56,878 nucleotides of DNA from a virus. The notes beneath the pieces are model-generated. The model saw only the letters and a program-made list of their open reading frames with translations, was not told where the DNA came from and ran no database searches. The position numbers and the translations under genes are program-made. The DNA is taken from positions 1-56,878 of IMG/VR virus record IMGVR_UViG_3300044984_001322. One strand, written 5' to 3'. Below are positions 6,748 to 15,021 of the stretch, piece after piece; positions within the stretch are counted from its first letter, which is position 1; every line of letters begins with the position of its first letter.

Positions 6748-7134
6748 TTAGTGGTGGCGCTCGTTAACGAGATCACACTCCCAGCTTTCGATGATCCGCT
6801 TGCGCCATGCGGCTGGCTTTTCGTCCGTCACGTTCGTCGTGAGACCAATGTGCTGGCGGATGTCTTCAAGCGTGTAGGGATCGTCAACGAACTTGCCGCT
6901 GTCGCCCTTCTTGATCCGCACAGCGCCGCGAAGGCGTTCGAACAGTGCGACCCGCTTGTAGAATTCTTTGTAGTTGCTTTCGGTGATCCGGCCAAAGCCC
7001 ACCACCATCGTGGTGAAGATCAGCAATTCAGTGGACTGCGTCAGGCGGCGCTGAGGCTCACCGTTCTCTTCATAGTGATAGAAGCAGACCGTGTTGCTGT
7101 CCGCGATGTTCGAAACGTTCCAATTCAGTGACAT
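6748..7134 (-). CDS. Hypothetical protein, 128 aa
   Basis: Start at 7134 is supported by AAGGA seven bases upstream; in-frame upstream codons run through the spacer element. Mixed alpha/beta soluble protein; residues 25-75 include hydrophobic strands (ELLIFTTMVVGFGRI). No family recognised. Sits between family-2 elements at 6697 and 7158. Confidence 0.65.
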   Translation of the reverse strand: MSLNWNVSNIADSNTVCFYHYEENGEPQRRLTQSTELLIFTTMVVGFGRITESNYKEFYKRVALFERLRGAVRIKKGDSGKFVDDPYTLEDIRQHIGLTTNVTDEKPAAWRKRIIESWECDLVNERHH

Positions 7135-7157
7135 GTAGTTTTCCTTCCATTGTGGCA

Positions 7158-7210
7158 CTAGCGCCATAAGTGCCGCGCAGTGGTGAGGTGCGCGGCTGAT
7201 ATGGGGTTAG
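7158..7210 (-). ncRNA. Intercistronic hairpin element, family 2 (divergent copy d)
   Basis: Outer stem CTAACCCCA/TGGCGCTAG (two mismatches) and inner stem CCGCGCA/TGCGCGG. The shape and the stop-codon overlap match the family, but the internal-loop bases (TATCAG / CACTTA) differ from the GAC/GCGAG pattern of the other copies, so it may lack whatever the loop does. Confidence 0.5.
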
Positions 7211-7335
7211 TATCCGCCCGTCAGCGTGATGATGTGAAAGCCCCGCGAGACCTCAGAGGTGAAGGTCAGGCCGCGCTGGACAAGACCAGCAACGGTGTCG
7301 AGAAACTCTTCGTGGGTGGTGCAGTGGATGGTCAT
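7207..7335 (-). CDS. Small conserved phage protein, 42 aa
   Basis: 42-aa protein starting MTIHCTTHEEFLDTVAGLV and ending ITLTGGY, a pattern seen in short proteins of proteobacterial phages and integrative elements. GGAGGG lies 8 bases before the ATG at 7335 and overlaps the end of the upstream gene. Function unknown. The stop falls within the 7158-7210 hairpin element. Confidence 0.65.
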   Translation of the reverse strand: MTIHCTTHEEFLDTVAGLVQRGLTFTSEVSRGFHIITLTGGY

Positions 7336-7338
7336 GTC

Positions 7339-7536
7339 TTATGCCCTCCCTTCGCAAGCGGCGTCGAAGTCATCTTGGTAGATTTTCTCCAGTACTGCTT
7401 CGACCAGCCCCAGAGGCACGCTTGTCTCTTGGCTGATGTCCGGCAGGTAGCCGCCTTCGCAGATCATCGTCATGATCGTTGAGATGGTTGCGTTGTCCAT
7501 CAACGACAGGCGGTGGTACATTTGTTCGTCGGTCAT
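7339..7536 (-). CDS. Hypothetical protein, 65 aa
   Basis: ATG at 7536 has AAGGA 7 bases upstream; longer in-frame starts would run through the spacer element. Acidic helical 65-aa protein (MTDEQMYHRLSLMDNATIS and on) with VPLGLVEAVLEKIYQDDFDAA at the end. Possibly a small regulator, but no DNA-binding motif is clear. Three bases separate it from the 42-aa gene. Confidence 0.65.
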   Translation of the reverse strand: MTDEQMYHRLSLMDNATISTIMTMICEGGYLPDISQETSVPLGLVEAVLEKIYQDDFDAACEGRA

Positions 7537-7559
7537 TTCGTGTTCCTTCCATAGTGGCC

Positions 7560-7610
7560 CTGATGCCATCCTCGCAGCGGCTATGGTGGGCCGCTGTCTG
7601 GTGGGGTCAG
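7560..7610 (-). ncRNA. Intercistronic hairpin element, family 2 (copy e)
   Basis: Outer stem CTGACCCCA/TGGCATCAG, where CCA/TGG is fully Watson-Crick while copies b and c have a U-G there. Inner stem CAGCGGC/GCCGCTG is different in sequence but paired. The internal loop keeps AGA / CGAGGA. The TGA stop of the upstream gene lies in the 5' strand. Confidence 0.65.
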
Positions 7611-7915
7611 TAATATCCGGCTCGTTCCTCCTGTTCGCGCTGCCACTCTGTGCCGCACTCTCCCAGCCGCTCTTCCAAGCTTTCGGGAAGCTCTGCCTCC
7701 AACCAATGATCCAGATCAACGTGACCGGCGATCATCACCTTGGCGGCGAAGCACTGAGCGTCGAAGCGGTGGCGGAAAGCTTTGGGGTGAACGAACTCTC
7801 CGGCCCACGTTGATGTGGTCACGAAGTAATCGAAGCGGGTGTTGATGCCGTCTTCGCAACGCTCTTCGAAGTACGGGCCTTCGGAGACCCCAACGCCGAT
7901 AACTAAACTTTTCAT
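7607..7915 (-). CDS. Hypothetical protein, 102 aa; first gene of the early operon
   Basis: ATG at 7915 has AAGGA upstream (TGGAAGGAAATCAGC), the same ribosome-site pattern as the next genes. Starts MKSLVIGVGVSEGPYFEER; the beta-rich first half contains FDYFVTTSTWAGEF, and the C-terminal third is helical and acidic. No family recognised. It is the promoter-proximal gene of the minus-strand early operon. Confidence 0.65.
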   Translation of the reverse strand: MKSLVIGVGVSEGPYFEERCEDGINTRFDYFVTTSTWAGEFVHPKAFRHRFDAQCFAAKVMIAGHVDLDHWLEAELPESLEERLGECGTEWQREQEERAGYY

Positions 7916-8065
7916 GCTGATTTCCTTCCATACTAAAATCACCAGACGGCAGCGGACTGCGGTGTGATGATCCTAGCGGAGACCGAAGCCCCCGTAGGTA
8001 TCAAGCGTTCACAATGTCAAAGATCGGGACGGTGGGAGCCTCACGGCGGCGGTGTCTTGGCCTCT

Positions 8066-8094
8066 TCAATACGACCTGTTTTTATATGTGTCAA
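8066..8094 (-). promoter_or_regulatory. Candidate sigma70-type promoter for the early operon
   Basis: On the minus strand TTGACA (8094-8089), a 17-bp spacer, then TATTGA (8071-8066). The -35 is perfect and the -10 matches four of six. It would start transcription about 145 bases before the first early gene. Unverified. Confidence 0.4.
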
Positions 8095-8185
8095 ACATAA
8101 AAATGCATGTGGCTATAACGTAGGCTGTGCGCGGCTTTAGGTTCTTATACGTTATGTACCGTGATGCACCGAAAGCAGTCTGCCC

Positions 8186-8206
8186 AAAAAATCGGCGGGA
8201 AAAACC
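8186..8206 (+). repeat. A-tract/GGCGG motif, copy 2
   Basis: AAAAAATCGGCGGGAAAAACC, followed by CCGCGATCC as in copy 1. It lies between the candidate early promoter and the terminase small subunit gene. Confidence 0.55.
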
Positions 8207-8299
8207 GGAACACCGCGATCCCTTCCCTTCATGTAGAGTAGAGACAATAGACAGTAGGGGATGTATAGAGACCAGACACAAGTAATCGGAATCTATACT

Positions 8300-8758
8300 A
8301 TGAAGAAAGACTACACACCCGAAGCAAAGGGCAAGATCATGGCAAGTGAAATGCCAGACTATATTACGCCGAAGCAGCAAGCGTTCATCCATGCCTACGC
8401 CGCCAATGGGAACAACGGGAGACAGGCAGCGATCTCAGCCGGATATGCACCAGCAAGTGCCCATGTGACCGCCAGCACGATGCTGAAGATGGACAAGATC
8501 AGGAAGCGGATAGAGCCTACACAAGACAAGCAGACAGAGAGGCTGGGGCTTGATGCTGATTGGATCGTCTCCCGTCTGATGAAGGAAGCAGAGAGCGGCG
8601 ACAACTCTGAGGCTGCTCGCGTTCGCGCACTGGAACTGTTGGGCAAAGTCGAAGGCATCTTTGCACCTGACAAGAAACAGATCGAGACCATCAATGGCGG
8701 CGACTTCCTAGCCAATCTGGACATGTCCGACGAAGACGATCCCGACACCCTGCAATAA
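8300..8758 (+). CDS. terS: Terminase small subunit
   Basis: DNA-recognition subunit of the packaging motor. TPKQQAFIHAYAANGNNGRQAAISAGYA (about residues 25-52) is the typical N-terminal helix-turn-helix of the Terminase_2 family, followed by a helical oligomerisation region and an acidic tail (DMSDEDDPD). About 152 aa if it starts at ATG 8300; starts at 8261 and 8339 are also in frame and none has a strong ribosome site. Unusually, the large subunit is 2.5 kb away, with the lysis cassette and an HNH gene in between. Confidence 0.85.
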   Translation: MKKDYTPEAKGKIMASEMPDYITPKQQAFIHAYAANGNNGRQAAISAGYAPASAHVTASTMLKMDKIRKRIEPTQDKQTERLGLDADWIVSRLMKEAESGDNSEAARVRALELLGKVEGIFAPDKKQIETINGGDFLANLDMSDEDDPDTLQ

Positions 8759-9141
8759 CCACCCCATGCGAGCACGACCCTGACAAGGTTGTGCTTGTTA
8801 TCCCTTGGTTTTTTTCTTGGGCTTTTTTTCTTGGCCTTTTTCTGCGGGCCTTGGCGCGTGGGCTGTGCTGTACGGTGTGCGCACCTGTGCGTGTGCATGC
8901 TGCCTCATCGTGTGCATGCGTATGTGTGCAGGGGGAGGGGGGGGACGTGGTGCAGCGCACCCGCCATCGCCCGTGCGGTTCCATAAGGCCCATGATAAGC
9001 TGTAGCCCTAGAATTGGCACCCTAACCTTTTGCCCCTTCTCTAATAAATGGGGTGGTAAACTTTGAGTCCAAAAATAAAAAAAATATAAAAATCATTTTT
9101 GATGTCTTTTACATAAGACTTATGCGGAAAATTATTCAGTA
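8759..9141 (+). other. Long non-coding spacer after terS, possible packaging site
   Basis: Begins with a 9-bp hairpin AGCACGACC/GGTTGTGCT (8771-8795, one G-U), then three T-rich repeats of the form CTTGG-TTTTTTT (about 8804-8847). Next come alternating GTGTGCATGC-type sequence (about 8878-8930) and a G-tract GGGGGAGGGGGGGG (8931-8944). From about 9030 it becomes strongly AT-rich. No credible gene. Composition is unlike the rest of the genome. The place next to terS fits a cos or pac site, but no end is visible; the hairpin plus T-tract could also end terS transcription. Confidence 0.45.
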
Positions 9142-9333
9142 TTGCATCAAGTAAAAAAACAAGTAATCGAACTATTCATGCAAGAAAAAATCATTGGCAT
9201 TTGCCTTCGCTCAAAAAGATTTGAAATTCATTTCTGTTTATCTGTAAACGTATTTGCTGTAGGGCTTGAGTTCTACGACAAGTCTTTTGTTGTTCGTTTT
9301 GGACCGGCTTTCGTTTCTTTATCTTGGGGATGA
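9142..9333 (+). CDS. Possible small hydrophobic protein, up to 63 aa
   Basis: Open frame beginning with TTG at 9142 (first ATG at 9178) and ending just before the endolysin gene. The C-terminal half (FAVGLEFYDKSFVVRFGPAFVSLSW) is hydrophobic and aromatic and resembles short proteins found in phage lysis regions. No clear ribosome site is visible and the region is AT-rich, so it may not be expressed. Function unknown. Confidence 0.35.
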   Translation: MHQVKKQVIELFMQEKIIGICLRSKRFEIHFCLSVNVFAVGLEFYDKSFVVRFGPAFVSLSWG

Positions 9334-9339
9334 ACAAAC

Positions 9340-9816
9340 ATGATGTGGATGAAGACTGCTCATGAGTCTGTCGGCCTTAAGGAGGTCGTAGGGCCAAAGC
9401 ACAACACGAAGATTCAGGCGTGGCTCTCTAAGCTTGGCGCTTGGTGGAATGACGATGAGACGCCGTGGTGCGGTACATTCGTTGCTCACTGTCTGCGTGA
9501 GGCAGGTCATCCCATTCCCAAGCATTGGTATCGCGCTTTGGGGTGGAAGGAGTACGGTTCGAACCTTCGCCCCACCCATGTATGTGAAGGCGCTATTCTT
9601 GTGTTTTCTCGCGAAGGCGGAGGTCACGTCGGCTTCTATGTAAGCGAAGACCGTTTCTACTACCGTGTGTTGGGCGGCAACCAGAAGAACAGCGTCAACA
9701 TCATGCGTATTGCCAAGAGCCGCTGTGTAGCCATTCGCTGGCCTACAGGCGTACCCGTAACCGGCGTTCCTATCCACGTTGCGACAAACGCTCCTGTCTC
9801 AGGGAATGAGGCGTGA
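9340..9816 (+). CDS. Endolysin, CHAP/NlpC-P60-type peptidase (TIGR02594-like)
   Basis: 158-aa murein hydrolase expected to cut peptide bonds in peptidoglycan at lysis. The motif DETPWCGTFVAHCLREAG (about residues 39-56) holds the catalytic Cys, GGHVGFYV (about 92-99) the catalytic His, and LGGNQKNSVNI follows, the order typical of this family. There is no signal peptide or wall-binding domain, so export would depend on the holin. GGGGA lies 8 bases before the ATG. The holin and spanin genes follow at once. Confidence 0.88.
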   Translation: MMWMKTAHESVGLKEVVGPKHNTKIQAWLSKLGAWWNDDETPWCGTFVAHCLREAGHPIPKHWYRALGWKEYGSNLRPTHVCEGAILVFSREGGGHVGFYVSEDRFYYRVLGGNQKNSVNIMRIAKSRCVAIRWPTGVPVTGVPIHVATNAPVSGNEA

Positions 9817-10067
9817 GCTTTAAAGAGCGTCTGCTTGAGATTGAGGCCATTGCCCTTTGCGTGATGCGTAAGTGGTGGAGGCCGGTCACCTGCTTATGGA
9901 TTGCAGGAACGATGGCGGTGCATGGCGTTATCTCTCCCCTCTATCTTCTATTCACAAAAGGTGAGGCTCCAAGCGACATGACTGGACTGTCATTGCTTGT
10001 GACGGCGGTAGCTGCAGCGTTTGCTGTGCGTGAGTGGGGTAAGATTAAAGGAGCGGGAAATGATTGA
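9813..10067 (+). CDS. Probable holin, 84 aa
   Basis: GTG start overlapping the endolysin stop (GTGA). Residues about 25-48 (TCLWIAGTMAVHGVISPLYLLF) and 58-75 (GLSLLVTAVAAAFAV) are hydrophobic, and the ends are charged, giving two membrane segments. KWWRPVTCLW resembles the RP motif of the three-TM phage holin family. The setting between endolysin and spanins strongly supports membrane permeabilisation at lysis. Confidence 0.75.
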   Translation: MSFKERLLEIEAIALCVMRKWWRPVTCLWIAGTMAVHGVISPLYLLFTKGEAPSDMTGLSLLVTAVAAAFAVREWGKIKGAGND

Positions 10068-10410
10068 GGCATTGAAGGGTCTTTGGGTTTTCCGCCGATT
10101 TTTTGGGTACGCCGCGCTTCTGGTTGTTATTGGGTGGTTGTGGATGTCTAACTCCGGTCTGGAGAAGGACGTGCTTAAGGCAAAGATCGCCAACACAGAG
10201 TTGATGGCGGTGCTGAATAAGCAAAATGCGCAGGTCTCTCAATTTGAGAATAACGCCAAGCAGCGCAAGGTTGTCGCAGTGAAGGCTATGGCCGCAGCAA
10301 AGGTAGTCGATAAGGCTCACGTCACTAAAGCAAACCGTATTCTTATTACCGTTCCTAAGAATAGCGACGAGTGTGTGGCTGCTCTTGAGTTGTTACGGGA
10401 GTATCAATGA
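10060..10410 (+). CDS. Probable i-spanin (Rz-like), 116 aa
   Basis: ATG at 10060 has GGAGCGGG upstream and overlaps the holin end. N-terminal membrane segment (about residues 15-32, GYAALLVVIGWLWM) followed by a helical, coiled-coil-like periplasmic part. The following gene is a small lipoprotein overlapping by four bases, the typical i-spanin/o-spanin pair that fuses inner and outer membranes in the last lysis step. This implies a Gram-negative host. Confidence 0.75.
   Translation: MIEALKGLWVFRRFFGYAALLVVIGWLWMSNSGLEKDVLKAKIANTELMAVLNKQNAQVSQFENNAKQRKVVAVKAMAAAKVVDKAHVTKANRILITVPKNSDECVAALELLREYQ
10086..10107 (-). repeat. A-tract/GGCGG motif, copy 3 (inside i-spanin gene)
   Basis: Minus-strand reading CCCAAAAAATCGGCGGAAAACC. 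It encodes part of the i-spanin N-terminus in the other direction, so the match is at DNA level. Confidence 0.5.
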
Positions 10411-10655
10411 TGCGTGTTTGGTTTTTTCCGCCGATTTTTTTGGCGCTGACTGCATGCTCTACTAAAACAGTAGAAGTAAAAATACCTATTCCTGTTCCAT
10501 GTATTACTGAAACTATACCAGAACCTACTTATCCTATTGTTAAAGAAGATGCTGGCATATTTGAAAGAGTAAAGGTATTGCTTGCCGAGCGTGAGTTGCG
10601 CAGGGGTTATGAAATTAAATTACGGGCAGCACTGTCTGCCTGCGGAGAAATCTAA
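10407..10655 (+). CDS. Probable o-spanin lipoprotein (Rz1-like), 82 aa
   Basis: Signal sequence MMRVWFFPPIFLALTACST with lipobox LTAC (Cys at about residue 17), then a proline-rich segment (KIPIPVPCITETIPEPTYP), as in Rz1-type outer-membrane lipoproteins, and a charged helical end. Its start overlaps the i-spanin stop (ATGA). Expected to pair with the i-spanin across the periplasm. Confidence 0.78.
   Translation: MMRVWFFPPIFLALTACSTKTVEVKIPIPVPCITETIPEPTYPIVKEDAGIFERVKVLLAERELRRGYEIKLRAALSACGEI
10420..10443 (-). repeat. A-tract/GGCGG motif, copy 4 (inside o-spanin gene)
   Basis: Minus-strand reading CCAAAAAAATCGGCGGAAAA then AACC, 330 bp from copy 3 and in a different codon phase (encoding Phe-Pro-Pro-Ile-Phe-Leu rather than Phe-Arg-Arg-Phe-Phe). 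Confidence 0.5.
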
Positions 10656-10775
10656 ATGAAGAAGATGAGCAAGAAGATGATGGCCGAAATGCCAATGGGT
10701 AAAGGCATGCCGTTCGGCAAGGAAAAGGGCAAAGAAATGCCAAAGTGCAAGATGCCCATGAAAAAGAAGAAGTAG
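10656..10775 (+). CDS. Tiny Lys/Met-rich protein, 39 aa
   Basis: ATG one base after the o-spanin stop, with GGAG 8 bases upstream. The 39-residue product consists almost entirely of Lys, Met, Gly and Pro with a KKKK end and one Cys. Short Lys/Met-rich proteins of this kind occur near the packaging genes of several podoviruses; their function is not established. Strong positive charge suggests nucleic-acid contact, an inference. Confidence 0.55.
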   Translation: MKKMSKKMMAEMPMGKGMPFGKEKGKEMPKCKMPMKKKK

Positions 10776-10791
10776 GTAAGAAAGTGGGTAG

Positions 10792-11256
10792 GTGCAGAAA
10801 CTCTGCACCAACTGCGGCCAGTTGAAGGCCTTATCAGAGTACCGCCTGAACTCTATGACAGGGCGGTACTCTACCCGCTGCGCATCATGTCCAGCCTTAA
10901 AAGCTCTTCGAAAATACAACTGCCTTAAGACGTACCTCCAGTACCGATATTACGACGCAACAAGGAAGTCTGTGGGCGGTCAACTACCGACAGCCTGTTT
11001 TACGCTTGAGTATTTGCTTGATCTTCTTGAGAAACAAGACGGCAAATGCGCTGTGACCGGCAAGGTGTTTACCTTCAGCGGCAATTACCTTGGCACGAAT
11101 ATCAGCATTGACCGGATCGACTCCAACAAGCCGTACTCCGCAGAAAACGTAAGGTTAATCTGTCTCGCAGTTAATTATATGAAGCGCCGCATGAACGACA
11201 ACGAGCTTGTCGATTGGTGTCTAGATATCGTCAAAGGTGCAGGTTCGTGGAAATAG
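10792..11256 (+). CDS. HNH / endonuclease VII-type zinc protein, 154 aa
   Basis: N-terminal zinc ribbon CTNCGQLK...CASC (about residues 5-34) and a central HNH-like core KCAVTGKVF...ISIDRIDSNKPYSAENVRLICLAVNYMK (about 86-135). Such recombination-endonuclease-VII-like proteins lie next to terminase genes in many phages, where HNH nucleases can assist packaging; a homing endonuclease is the alternative. GTG start with a weak ribosome site. The end overlaps the terminase large subunit start. Confidence 0.7.
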   Translation: MQKLCTNCGQLKALSEYRLNSMTGRYSTRCASCPALKALRKYNCLKTYLQYRYYDATRKSVGGQLPTACFTLEYLLDLLEKQDGKCAVTGKVFTFSGNYLGTNISIDRIDSNKPYSAENVRLICLAVNYMKRRMNDNELVDWCLDIVKGAGSWK

Positions 11257-12833
11257 AAGACGTTGCACGCAAGCTGATGGCGGATTTCCCGCTGTACGCA
11301 AAGAACGTGTTGAGGATCGTGAATAAGAAGGGTGAGATAGCCCCACTGAAGCTCAACCGTGGGCAGATGATCCTGCATGAGACGCTGGAGAAGCAGCTTG
11401 CAGAGACAGGCCGCATTCGCGCTCTTGTGATTAAGGGACGCCAGATGGGCATCTCTACCTATGTTGAAGGCCGCTTCTTTTGGAAAACCACTAAGACCAA
11501 GAACGCCAACGCATTCGTTCTGTCCCACCTTGCAGAGTCGACCACCGCCATCTTCCGAATGGTGCGCTTCTTCTATGACAACGCAGCCCACCCTATCTTC
11601 AAGCCGCCACTGGCAACTAGCACGACCACCACAATGGTCTTTGAGCGGCTGAACTCTCAATATCGTATCGGTACGGCGCGATCCACCAACATTGGTCGCG
11701 GCATGACCAACCGCTATGTGCATGCATCTGAGGCAGCGTTCTATCCCAATAGTGGCGAGATTGTGTCTGGCCTTCTGCAGTCTGTTCCGGCTGATGACTC
11801 AGAGGTTGTGGTTGAGTCCACGGCTAACGGTGCAGGCGGCTGGTTCTACGAACAGGTAATGAAGGCGCTACGTGGAGACGGTGATTGGATCGTGATCTTT
11901 ATCCCGTGGTTTTGGCTTCCGGAATATTCCAAAAAATGTGATCCATATTTTGAGCTAACCAACGACGAACAGAAGCTGTCGCTGCTCTACGGCCTTACAC
12001 CAGAGCAGGTTAACTGGCGGCGCTCAAAGATCGACGAACTTGGTTCGCTAGATTTCTTCAAGCAGGAATACCCTTGCAATCCCGAAGAGGCGTTCCTGTT
12101 CTCTGGCCGCAGCTTCGTTGAGGAAGACTGCCTCATGGATGCAGATCGCGACTGCTACTCACCGGCAATAGAGGGTAGTTTTAAGGATGGGACTGTCACG
12201 CCGCATGAAGACGGCGCGTACAAGCAGTTTGTAAAGCATATCGATCCCGACGAACGCTACTGCATTGGCGTCGACATTGCTGAAGGTCTTGCGCACGGAG
12301 ATTACTCAGTTGCTCAAGTGCTGGATTCCCTTGGCAGGCAGGTTGCTACATGGCGGCTTCACATCGACCCCTATGAGTATGCGGATCAACTCAGCCATTT
12401 AGGCAAGATGTTTAACCGCGCCTACATTGTCCCTGAGAGAAACAACCACGGTCTAACCACCATCCGGCGGCTGCAGGACTTGGGCTACCCCAACCTGTAC
12501 ATCGAACACACTGTTGATGATGCATACGCAGACAGAATGACGAAGCGTGCAGGCTTTTATACGTCTAGTAAAACAAAGCCACTCATCATTGATAATCTTG
12601 CAGCACTACTGCGTAAGCGTGACAGCGGAATAGCAGATAAAGAATTAGTAAAAGAACTGCGAAATTATGTAATAGATGACAAAGGATCAACTAATGCTAA
12701 GGCGGGTTGCTTTGATGACCGAGTAATGGCATATGCCATTGCTCTATTCGGATTAAATACAATGCCACGTAATCGTAAAACATCGACTACAGTGTCTAAA
12801 TATGAGCCATTCGATAGTGTTGTGGGGTATTGA
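11247..12833 (+). CDS. terL: Terminase large subunit
   Basis: Packaging ATPase and nuclease, 528 aa from GTG 11247 (AAGGTG upstream; an earlier in-frame TTG at 11214 and an ATG at 11277 are alternatives). The ATPase P-loop variant is VIKGRQMGISTY (about residue 60), with an ASEAAFYP segment after it. The C-terminal RNase H-like nuclease starts with CIGVDIAEGLAHGDYS (about 337-352), with acidic residues again in FDDRVMAYA near the end. The stop overlaps the portal start. Confidence 0.92.
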   Translation: MEIEDVARKLMADFPLYAKNVLRIVNKKGEIAPLKLNRGQMILHETLEKQLAETGRIRALVIKGRQMGISTYVEGRFFWKTTKTKNANAFVLSHLAESTTAIFRMVRFFYDNAAHPIFKPPLATSTTTTMVFERLNSQYRIGTARSTNIGRGMTNRYVHASEAAFYPNSGEIVSGLLQSVPADDSEVVVESTANGAGGWFYEQVMKALRGDGDWIVIFIPWFWLPEYSKKCDPYFELTNDEQKLSLLYGLTPEQVNWRRSKIDELGSLDFFKQEYPCNPEEAFLFSGRSFVEEDCLMDADRDCYSPAIEGSFKDGTVTPHEDGAYKQFVKHIDPDERYCIGVDIAEGLAHGDYSVAQVLDSLGRQVATWRLHIDPYEYADQLSHLGKMFNRAYIVPERNNHGLTTIRRLQDLGYPNLYIEHTVDDAYADRMTKRAGFYTSSKTKPLIIDNLAALLRKRDSGIADKELVKELRNYVIDDKGSTNAKAGCFDDRVMAYAIALFGLNTMPRNRKTSTTVSKYEPFDSVVGY

Positions 12834-14869
12834 TGTACGAAGACGACATAGAAGACGATGACAATGGAGAAAAAATCGTAACGGCAGCGCGACGCGAAGA
12901 GGACTTTGAAGAGCTTCAAGGTCTTGGTCCGCGTCTGCAGTCCCTATTTCGTGAGTACAAAGACGCTCGTAAAGACATCGAAGACGAGTGGCTTGCCAAT
13001 TTACGCCAGTTTTTAGGGCAATACGACCCCGAAGTGCTGGCAAAGCTACAGGGTAGCCGGTCTAAAATCTTCGTAGGGCTGACCCGCACTAAGGTGATGG
13101 CGGCGTTTTCGCGCATTATCGACCTTCTTTTTCAGAATGGTCAGGACTTCTTTGGCATCGAGCCTACGCCACTACCTGATCTTGATCCCACAGAGATGGT
13201 TGAGATCACTAAATCTGCCACTGCAGAGGTAATGGAGGCGTCCGGCGCTGTTTCGCCGACACAAGTTCTCGACATTATCAATGAGCGCAAAGACGAATTA
13301 ACCGACGAACTGCGTGATGAAGTCCGCCGCCGCGCTAAATTGGCATCGGAAGAGATGATGCTAATCCTGCGTGACCAGCTTGTAGAGGCTGGCGCAGAGC
13401 AGAAGATAAAGGAAGCCGTAATGGAATCCTCCATCTTTGGTACTGGTTGCATTAAGTCCGGCACAGTCCGCATTGACCGCGCCAAGCGTTGGAAACGCAG
13501 CCTCATTAACGGCGTTCAAGCGCATGAACTGACAGTTATTGAGCAGGTCAAGCCAGACATTGAGTCTGTTTCAATCTTCGACATTTATCCTGACCCTTAC
13601 GCAACGTGCAACGAAGACCTTCATGGTTTATTCCGCCGCCACGTTCTTACCCGCCGCCAGTTCCGCGATCTGCGGGACATGGAAGGCATGGACGGTGAGG
13701 CTATTGAGCAAATCCTAGAAGACAGCCCACGCGGTAACTACGTCGAAGAAGACCACGAGCGCGTCCGCCGCGAAGCTGCAAACATTCGCTTGCAAGCTGG
13801 CCCTAACAATCGCTTTGATGTGCTGGAGTATTGGGGATCGATCAATGGCAAAGACCTTATCGACGCCAACGTAGAGCTTCCAAAAGACTCTGACGACTGT
13901 GACGAGTACGAAGCTAACGTGTGGATTTGTGCAGGGCGTGTCATTCGTGCAACACTTAACCCAATTCCAGACGGACGCATCCCGTACAACTGCTTCCCTT
14001 ACGAGCGTAACCCGCACCAGTTTTGGGGAACCGGCGTACCAGCAATGATGCGTGACTCTCAGTCGACCATGAACGCTGCGACCCGCATCTTTATCGACAA
14101 CATGGCGATTGCATCCGGTCCTATGGTGGAGGTCAATACAGACTTCCTAGAGGCAGGAGAAGACCCACGGGACATACACCCTTGGAAAGTCTTCTTGCGC
14201 AGTGGTGGCGATCCTAACGCGCCTGCAGTGCGTTTTAACCAGCCGGTTGCCAATGCTAGCGGTTTGACCAGCATTATCGAGATGTTCCGCCGCTTTGCGG
14301 ACGAGACTACGTCGCTGCCGTCATACACCCACGGTGAGACCGCGCAGTCTCTGAACAAGACTGCAACGGGCATGTCCATCCTGATGGGCAACGCCAACAT
14401 TGCGCTCAAGTCTACTTTGAAGAATGTAGACGATTTCTTAATCGTTCCCATGATTAAGTCTCTATATCACTGGAATATGGAGTGGAGCGACAATGAAAAG
14501 GCAAAGGGCGATCTAAATATAGTAGCTCGCGGATCAACTTCACTTATTCAACGTGAAGTAAGATCACAGAGATTACTGCAATTTCTATCATTAATAAGTA
14601 ATCCTATGGATATTGCTATTGTAAAACGTAGGGAATTACTTACGGAGATTGCAAAGAGCATGGATATTAATCCCGAAGATGTGCTAAAGACTGATAAGGA
14701 ACTTGAATTTGAAGCGCAGGCACAACAGCAGCAGATGCTCGCCCAAGGCGGCGCAGGCGGTGAGTTACCTGCAGGCGCAGCCCCAATGGAAGGAATTGAT
14801 GATCTTTCTAACGGAGCGGCTGGAGGCTTGCAGGGACAAATTGGAGATCGTTCCGGACCACAAATTTGA
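12833..14869 (+). CDS. Portal protein, 678 aa
   Basis: Dodecameric head-tail vertex protein through which DNA is packaged. Its length and segments such as GLTRTKVMAAFSRIIDLLF, FDIYPDPYATC and GTGVPAMMRDSQSTMNAATR are typical of large podovirus portals. The N-terminus is very acidic (YEDDIEDDD) and the C-terminus is Gln/Gly/Ala-rich. ATG at 12833 overlaps the terminase stop (TGATG). A small gene is embedded out of frame in its last 71 bases. Confidence 0.92.
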   Translation: MYEDDIEDDDNGEKIVTAARREEDFEELQGLGPRLQSLFREYKDARKDIEDEWLANLRQFLGQYDPEVLAKLQGSRSKIFVGLTRTKVMAAFSRIIDLLFQNGQDFFGIEPTPLPDLDPTEMVEITKSATAEVMEASGAVSPTQVLDIINERKDELTDELRDEVRRRAKLASEEMMLILRDQLVEAGAEQKIKEAVMESSIFGTGCIKSGTVRIDRAKRWKRSLINGVQAHELTVIEQVKPDIESVSIFDIYPDPYATCNEDLHGLFRRHVLTRRQFRDLRDMEGMDGEAIEQILEDSPRGNYVEEDHERVRREAANIRLQAGPNNRFDVLEYWGSINGKDLIDANVELPKDSDDCDEYEANVWICAGRVIRATLNPIPDGRIPYNCFPYERNPHQFWGTGVPAMMRDSQSTMNAATRIFIDNMAIASGPMVEVNTDFLEAGEDPRDIHPWKVFLRSGGDPNAPAVRFNQPVANASGLTSIIEMFRRFADETTSLPSYTHGETAQSLNKTATGMSILMGNANIALKSTLKNVDDFLIVPMIKSLYHWNMEWSDNEKAKGDLNIVARGSTSLIQREVRSQRLLQFLSLISNPMDIAIVKRRELLTEIAKSMDINPEDVLKTDKELEFEAQAQQQQMLAQGGAGGELPAGAAPMEGIDDLSNGAAGGLQGQIGDRSGPQI

Positions 14870-14954
14870 TCAGGGAAGAGCGGCAGAACTGCGCTTCTTT
14901 CTTGAACTAGAAGATACCGCGCAAGCGGTTTTGAGCCAGAAGACGACCTCATAA
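14799..14954 (+). CDS. Small hypothetical protein overlapping the portal end, 51 aa
   Basis: ATG at 14799 with GAAGGA just upstream, in the +2 frame relative to the portal and running 85 bases past its stop. Product MIFLTERLEACRDKLEIVP followed by QGRAAELRFFLELEDTAQ looks like the short helical proteins often encoded after phage portal genes. Function unknown. The 67 bases up to the scaffold gene carry no gene. Confidence 0.6.
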   Translation: MIFLTERLEACRDKLEIVPDHKFDQGRAAELRFFLELEDTAQAVLSQKTTS

Positions 14955-15021
14955 AGAGATACCCGTTTTCTAAATAAACCAGCGGACACTCCTGCAGCGG
15001 ACCCGCAAACATTGGTGAGAT

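Larger units (their letters stand above)
7916..8299. promoter_or_regulatory. Divergent early/late control region
   Basis: Separates the minus-strand early operon from the plus-strand structural operon. It contains a long imperfect hairpin (about 7926-7970), a candidate minus-strand promoter (8066-8094), the ACGTAGGCT element (about 8119), GTTATGTACCGTGA (8151-8164, also at 2710) and copy 2 of the A-tract/GGCGG motif (8186-8206). This concentration of repeated motifs makes it the best candidate for the main regulatory switch. No protein-coding gene seen. Confidence 0.55.
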